Shown one piece after another: positions 58,320-64,000 of a stretch of 64,000 nt of DNA. The stretch lies in NCBI RefSeq assembly GCF_003586285.1, contig NZ_QUBR01000002.1, positions 682,001-746,000 of the forward strand. Reading direction: 5' to 3'. Source of the stretch: Aeromicrobium endophyticum (GTDB taxonomy: Bacteria > Actinomycetota > Actinomycetes > Propionibacteriales > Nocardioidaceae). Both the position numbers and the translations under genes were made by a program. The notes under the pieces are model-generated. The model had not been told where the DNA came from, made no database searches, and saw only the letters and a program-made list of their open reading frames with translations. Position 1 is the stretch's first letter; each line of letters opens with the position of its first letter.

Positions 58320-59582
58320 TTACAGGCCTGAAGCGGAACGCCGCCTGCGCGAGATCGCGTCGACGCTCGCCGCGAGCAGGAGCACGCCGCCGGTCACGAT
58401 GAAGTTGATGTACGCCGCCTGGTCGAGCAGACCCAGGCCGTTGGCGATCGTCGCGATGACCAGACCACCGATGACGGCGTCGCGCGCCTTGCCCTTGCCG
58501 CCGAACAGGCTCGTGCCGCCGATGACGGCCGCACCCACGGCGTACAGCAGCGTGTTGCTGCCGCCGGACGAGGTCGAGACCTTGCCCAGGTTGGACGCCG
58601 CGATGACGCCGCTCAGCGCCGCCATGCTCGACGCGAGGACGAACACCGACACGCGGATGCGGTCGACGTTGATACCGGCGCGGCGGGCCGCCTCCGGGTT
58701 TCCGCCGACGGCGTACACGTGGCGGCCGTACGACGTGCGGCTGAGGATGAAGGTCCAGAAGATCAGCAGCGCGATGACCAGCGGCAGGACGTACGGGATG
58801 CCCTCGATGACGAAGCCCGGGTTGGGCGCGCGGTTGAGGTTGAGCACGTACGTGACGACCAGCAGGATGACCGCGACGGCCCCGATCTGCGCGAAGACGA
58901 CGGCGATCGGCTGGTGCTGCAGGCCCTTGGAGACCTTGACGCGGTGCGAACGAAGCGACAGCAGCGCGAAGACCGCGATGATGACGACCGCGAAGATCCA
59001 GCCCCACATGACGGGCACGTTGTTCTTGGTGATGCCCTTGATGACCTCCTGGTCGACGCGGACGGAGCCGCCGTCGCCGATCAGCTTCAGGATCAGGCCC
59101 TGCAGGCCGAGGAAGAACGCCAGCGTCACGACGAACGACGGGATGCCCAGCTTGGACACGAGCACGCCGATGACCAGTCCGATGACGGCACCGGTCACGA
59201 TCGCGCCGAGGACGGCGACGCCCCACGGCATGTCGTGCTTGGCGATCAGCAGGCCCATCACGGACGCAGACGCACCGCCGGTGACGCCCGCCGACAGGTC
59301 GATGTCGCCCAGCAGCAGCACGAGCACGAGGCCCATCGCCAGCACGATGATCGCGCCGGCCTGCGTGATGAGGTTGGCCATGTTGAGCGCCGACAGGAAG
59401 CGGTCGTTGGCCAGCCCGAAGACGATGAACAGGACCAAGAGGCCCGCCACGGCGGGCAGCGCACCCATGTCGCCGCCGCGGACACGGTTGACGTAGGAAC
59501 GGACGGCCTCGCCGAAGGTGTTCGACTGCGTACGGTCGTTGGCGAAGCCAGCCTCGTCCGCGTCGGTGGTGATGTCAGTCAT
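58320..59582 (-). CDS. xylH: Sugar ABC transporter permease (XylH type)
   Basis: A 420-residue permease of the ribose/xylose ABC family. About ten membrane helices are visible, with GAIIVLAMGLVLVLLLGDIDLS (the RbsC/XylH signature), GIPSFVVTLAFFLGLQGLIL, a large internal segment VMWGWIFAVVIIAVFALLSL and the C-terminal GRHVYAVGGNPEAARRAGIN loop that contacts the ATPase. The length, about 100 residues more than RbsC, fits XylH. Start ATG 59582, 11 bases after the xylG stop. Confidence 0.92.
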   Translation of the reverse strand: MTDITTDADEAGFANDRTQSNTFGEAVRSYVNRVRGGDMGALPAVAGLLVLFIVFGLANDRFLSALNMANLITQAGAIIVLAMGLVLVLLLGDIDLSAGVTGGASASVMGLLIAKHDMPWGVAVLGAIVTGAVIGLVIGVLVSKLGIPSFVVTLAFFLGLQGLILKLIGDGGSVRVDQEVIKGITKNNVPVMWGWIFAVVIIAVFALLSLRSHRVKVSKGLQHQPIAVVFAQIGAVAVILLVVTYVLNLNRAPNPGFVIEGIPYVLPLVIALLIFWTFILSRTSYGRHVYAVGGNPEAARRAGINVDRIRVSVFVLASSMAALSGVIAASNLGKVSTSSGGSNTLLYAVGAAVIGGTSLFGGKGKARDAVIGGLVIATIANGLGLLDQAAYINFIVTGGVLLLAASVDAISRRRRSASGL

Positions 59583-59593
59583 GCTCTCGCCCC

Positions 59594-60370
59594 TCAGGCT
59601 GTCGCGGACGGTGCCGCGGCGCCGTCGAAGTCGGTGGATGTGCCGGTCGTGATGAGCTCGACGACCTGACGGGACGTGACGTCCTTCGTCGCGACGTCGG
59701 CCGCCACACGACCGAGGTAGAGCGCAGTGATGCGGTCGGCGACCTCGAACACGTCCGTGAGGTTGTGCGAGATCAGCAGCACGCCCACGCCGGAGTCGGC
59801 GAGGCGGCGCACGAGGTCGAGCACCTGGCGGGTCTGCGCGACGCCCAGCGCGGCCGTCGGCTCGTCGAGCAGGACGACCTTGGAGTTCCAGAGCGCCGAC
59901 TTGGCGATCGCGACGGTCTGGCGCTGGCCTCCGGACAGGCTCGAGACGCTCTGGCGCACCGACTTGACCGTGCGGACCGACAGCGACTTCAGGACCTCGC
60001 GGGCCTTGCTCTCCATCTCGGTCTCGTTGAGCACGGGGCCGTTCTTGATCTCGCGGCCGAGGAACATGTTCTCGACGATGTCGAGGTTCTCGCACAGGGC
60101 GAGGTCCTGGTACACGACCTCGATGCCGAGCGCCGAGGCGTCCTTCGGCCCGTGGACGGTGACGGGCTTGTCGTCGAACCTGTACTCGCCGGTGTCGATC
60201 GGGTAGATGCCCGCGACGGCCTTGACGAGGGTCGACTTGCCGGCGCCGTTGTCGCCGACGAGGGCCGTGACCTGGCCGGGGTAGATGGTGAGGTCGACGT
60301 CGTGCAGGACGTGGGCCACGCCGAAGCTCTTGTTGATTCCTCGCATCTCGAGGATGGGGGTGGTGCTCAT
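59594..60370 (-). CDS. xylG: Sugar ABC transporter ATP-binding protein, single domain
   Basis: A 258-residue ATPase subunit. Walker A is GDNGAGKSTLVKAVAG, the Q-loop is VVYQDLALCENLDI, the signature is LSGGQRQTVAIAKSALW, Walker B is VVLLDEPTAALGV, and the switch is LLISHNLTDVFEVADR. Only one nucleotide-binding domain is present, whereas classical XylG/RbsA has two in about 500 residues; a homodimer, as in FrcA-type systems, is therefore expected. It lies 121 bases after xylF and 11 bases before xylH. Confidence 0.92.
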   Translation of the reverse strand: MSTTPILEMRGINKSFGVAHVLHDVDLTIYPGQVTALVGDNGAGKSTLVKAVAGIYPIDTGEYRFDDKPVTVHGPKDASALGIEVVYQDLALCENLDIVENMFLGREIKNGPVLNETEMESKAREVLKSLSVRTVKSVRQSVSSLSGGQRQTVAIAKSALWNSKVVLLDEPTAALGVAQTRQVLDLVRRLADSGVGVLLISHNLTDVFEVADRITALYLGRVAADVATKDVTSRQVVELITTGTSTDFDGAAAPSATA

Positions 60371-60444
60371 GCTGTGCCTCCGATGGGGCGTTCTGGTCGT
60401 GCTGGTGCGGCCGGGTGGAACGAGCGCTGGACGGTCAGCGCTGG

Positions 60445-60486
60445 CGTGGCGCGGCCCCCCGGGAGGTCCCGGGGAGCCGCGCCACG
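60445..60486 (-). terminator. Intercistronic hairpin after xylF
   Basis: CGTGGCGCGGC (60445-60455) pairs with GCCGCGCCACG (60476-60486), with an inner CCCC/GGGG stem. It starts 6 bases past the xylF stop. Such structures often cause partial termination or protect the binding-protein mRNA, so XylF would exceed XylG and XylH. Confidence 0.7.
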
Positions 60487-60491
60487 ATGGA

Positions 60492-61586
60492 TCAGCTGAT
60501 GCCGGCGTCGGTGCACAGCTGGGCGAAGTCGCCCGTGCACAGGTCCGATGCCTTCATGTCGCCGCTGTCGATGACAGCCTTGACGTTGTCCTTCGTGATT
60601 GACACGGGGTCGAGCAGGATGGCCGGGACCTCACGCTTGCCGGTCTCGTCCTCGACCGTGCCGGTGGTCTCGGGCTTGTCGCCCTTGACCATCGCGATGG
60701 CGGTCTCGGCGAGTGCCTTGGCCTGGCCGGTGGCCGACTTCTGGATCGTCATGCACTGGTCACCCTTGAGGATGTTCTGCAGGCCCTCGACCGTGGCGTC
60801 CTGACCGGTGACGGGGACCTTGCCGGCCTGACCGTTCTTGTCGAGGATGGAGATGACCGCGCCGGCGAGACCGTCGTTGGCGGCGTAGACGCCGTCGATC
60901 TTGCCGTCAGCCTTGGTGTACAGCTGCTCGAAGATCGTGACGGCCTGCTCGTTGTCCCAGTCGGGGACTGCCTGCTCGCCGACCTTCTTGTACTTGGCGT
61001 TCTTGTCGAGGATGCTGTGCGCACCCTGCGAGAACAGCGTGGCGTTGTTGTCCGTCGGCGAGCCGTTCAGGTACACGATGTTCGCGTCCTTGTCGCCCAG
61101 GCACTTCTCCAGGCCCTCGCCCTGCAGGGCGCCGACCTTGCTGTTGTCGTACGAGATGTAGACGTCGGCCGAGCCGCCCAGCGTGAGGCGGTCGTAGTCG
61201 ATGGTCTTGACACCCTGGCTCTTGGCCTTCTCCTCGATGGCCGCACCGGAGTCGGAGTCGAGGTTGACGATCGCGAGGACCGTGACGCCGTCGGTGATCA
61301 TGCCGTCGGCGATGGTCTGCATCTTGTCGGCGTCGCCCTCGGCGTTCTGGACGTCGTACTTCACGCCGGCTGCCTTGAAGGCCGCCTCGAGCGCCGGCTT
61401 GTCGGCGCTCTCCCAGCGGACCGAGGACTTCGTGTCGGGGAGGATGACGCCGATCTTGCCCTCGACCTTGTCACCGCCGCCGTTGCCGCCATCGCTGCCA
61501 CCGCTGCTGTCGCTGCCACCGCACGCGCTGAGCGCGAGCGTCGCACCCATGACCGTGGCCAGCACGAGATTGCGTGTCCGCTTCAC
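60492..61586 (-). CDS. xylF: Sugar ABC transporter substrate-binding lipoprotein (XylF type)
   Basis: A 364-residue exported binding protein for xylose or a related sugar. The signal peptide VKRTRNLVLATVMGATLAL leads to the lipobox LSAC, with lipidation on the cysteine, then a Ser/Gly-rich linker and a periplasmic-binding-protein type 1 fold: GVILPDTKSSVRWESADKP, QTIADGMITDGVTVLAIV, DYDRLTLGGSADVYISYD and VPVTGQDATVEGLQNIL. These match XylF more than RbsB. GTG start 8 bases after GGAGG. It heads xylF-xylG-xylH-ROK. Confidence 0.9.
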   Translation of the reverse strand: MKRTRNLVLATVMGATLALSACGGSDSSGGSDGGNGGGDKVEGKIGVILPDTKSSVRWESADKPALEAAFKAAGVKYDVQNAEGDADKMQTIADGMITDGVTVLAIVNLDSDSGAAIEEKAKSQGVKTIDYDRLTLGGSADVYISYDNSKVGALQGEGLEKCLGDKDANIVYLNGSPTDNNATLFSQGAHSILDKNAKYKKVGEQAVPDWDNEQAVTIFEQLYTKADGKIDGVYAANDGLAGAVISILDKNGQAGKVPVTGQDATVEGLQNILKGDQCMTIQKSATGQAKALAETAIAMVKGDKPETTGTVEDETGKREVPAILLDPVSITKDNVKAVIDSGDMKASDLCTGDFAQLCTDAGIS

Positions 61587-61653
61587 ACAGACCGCCTCCA
61601 ATTCCTCCAGTTGTGCGTCCTGGCCGAGGATGTTTCGCCCACGTAACGCGTTT

Positions 61654-61668
61654 GTTGTTTGGAACAAC
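61654..61668. promoter_or_regulatory. Candidate ROK operator upstream of xylF
   Basis: GTTGTT-TGG-AACAAC is a perfect 6-3-6 inverted repeat 68 bases before the xylF start, in an AT-rich patch of otherwise GC-rich DNA. Position and symmetry suit a repressor such as the ROK protein encoded in the same operon; this is inference. Confidence 0.55.
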
Positions 61669-61713
61669 GTAATGGGTGACTGGGGTCACGTCCAGCGACT
61701 CCGGCAACAAATC

Positions 61714-61728
61714 GTCGTGTCGCACGAC
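61714..61728. promoter_or_regulatory. Second 6-3-6 palindrome upstream of xylF
   Basis: GTCGTG-TCG-CACGAC is another perfect 15-base inverted repeat, its centre exactly 60 bases from that of the GTTGTT palindrome. It could be a site for a second regulator (for example a CRP-like protein) or a small hairpin. Role unknown. Confidence 0.4.
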
Positions 61729-61779
61729 AATTCTTCTCTTTGAGGACCAAAGGCCCGACCGGCCGCGTGTCGACGACGA

Positions 61780-61815
61780 CGAGCCCCGAGTCCCCTTGCG
61801 GGGTCTCGGGGCTCG
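61780..61815 (-). terminator. Terminator of the aconitase gene
   Basis: CGAGCCCCGAG-T-CCCC (61780-61795) and GGGG-T-CTCGGGGCTCG (61800-61815) form a 15-bp stem with one T-T mismatch and a TTGC loop. It lies 14 bases past the aconitase stop on the minus strand. Confidence 0.75.
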
Positions 61816-61829
61816 CGTCGCGCCGGATG

Positions 61830-64000
<2,171 letters not shown>

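Overview
This is a high-GC (about 70%) chromosomal window from an actinobacterium. RbpA, WhiA, OpcA, a LigC-type DNA ligase, a FabG4-type reductase and the gene order tkt-tal-pgi-zwf-opcA-pgl facing uvrC-rapZ-yvcK-whiA-gap-pgk-tpiA-secG-rbpA all point to Actinomycetia. The overall set would fit Nocardioidaceae (for example an Aeromicrobium-like genome), but the genus is an inference. I see no rRNA, tRNA, CRISPR array, insertion sequence or prophage. The window is almost entirely chromosomal core and metabolic genes, so its novelty lies mainly in regulatory DNA and a few unassigned small proteins.

Layout. 0-3.2 kb: the end of a LigD-type polymerase gene, two small unassigned proteins, a single-domain (p)ppGpp synthetase and a LigC-type ATP-dependent ligase. 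3.2-10.6 kb: a drug-type ABC exporter joined to heme A synthase (ctaA), an unassigned membrane protein, an inositol-monophosphatase-like enzyme, an OatA-like acyltransferase and heme O synthase (ctaB). 10.7-18.8 kb: the pentose phosphate operon tkt-tal-pgi-zwf-opcA-pgl. It converges, across a strongly palindromic 129-base spacer, on the opposite-strand run uvrC-rapZ-yvcK-whiA-gap-pgk-tpiA-secG-rbpA (27.5-18.9 kb). uvrA follows at 27.6-30.5 kb.

30.7-37.5 kb: a metallo-beta-lactamase-fold enzyme, two unassigned small proteins, a lipoprotein, a cytochrome P450 with a linked membrane protein, an APC permease, and TerC under what reads as a yybP-ykoY manganese riboswitch. 37.8-47.2 kb: uvrB, a TetR regulator with an SDR enzyme, another SDR, and a lipid divergon (thiolase facing FabG4-type reductase plus MaoC hydratase, arranged as in Mycobacterium tuberculosis Rv0241c-Rv0243), then TesB thioesterase. 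47.3-52.3 kb: a PAC2 protein with dxs, an SMP-30-like protein and a flavin reductase-like protein. 52.4-61.6 kb: a xylose locus with xylB-xylA-ROK on the plus strand and xylF-xylG-xylH-ROK on the minus strand. The window closes inside aconitase.

Most notable are the regulatory reads. All three excision-repair genes (uvrA, uvrB, uvrC) carry a match to the actinobacterial RecA-independent DNA-damage promoter (TGTCRG core, 8-base spacer, TANNNT -10; the PafBC/RecA-NDp type). A small unassigned protein next to uvrA has an almost perfect LexA box overlapping its predicted promoter. About twenty genes have a TANNNT-type -10 box only 6-9 bases before the start codon, which predicts widespread leaderless transcripts. 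TerC's riboswitch has a P1 strand that can alternatively pair with the ribosome binding site.
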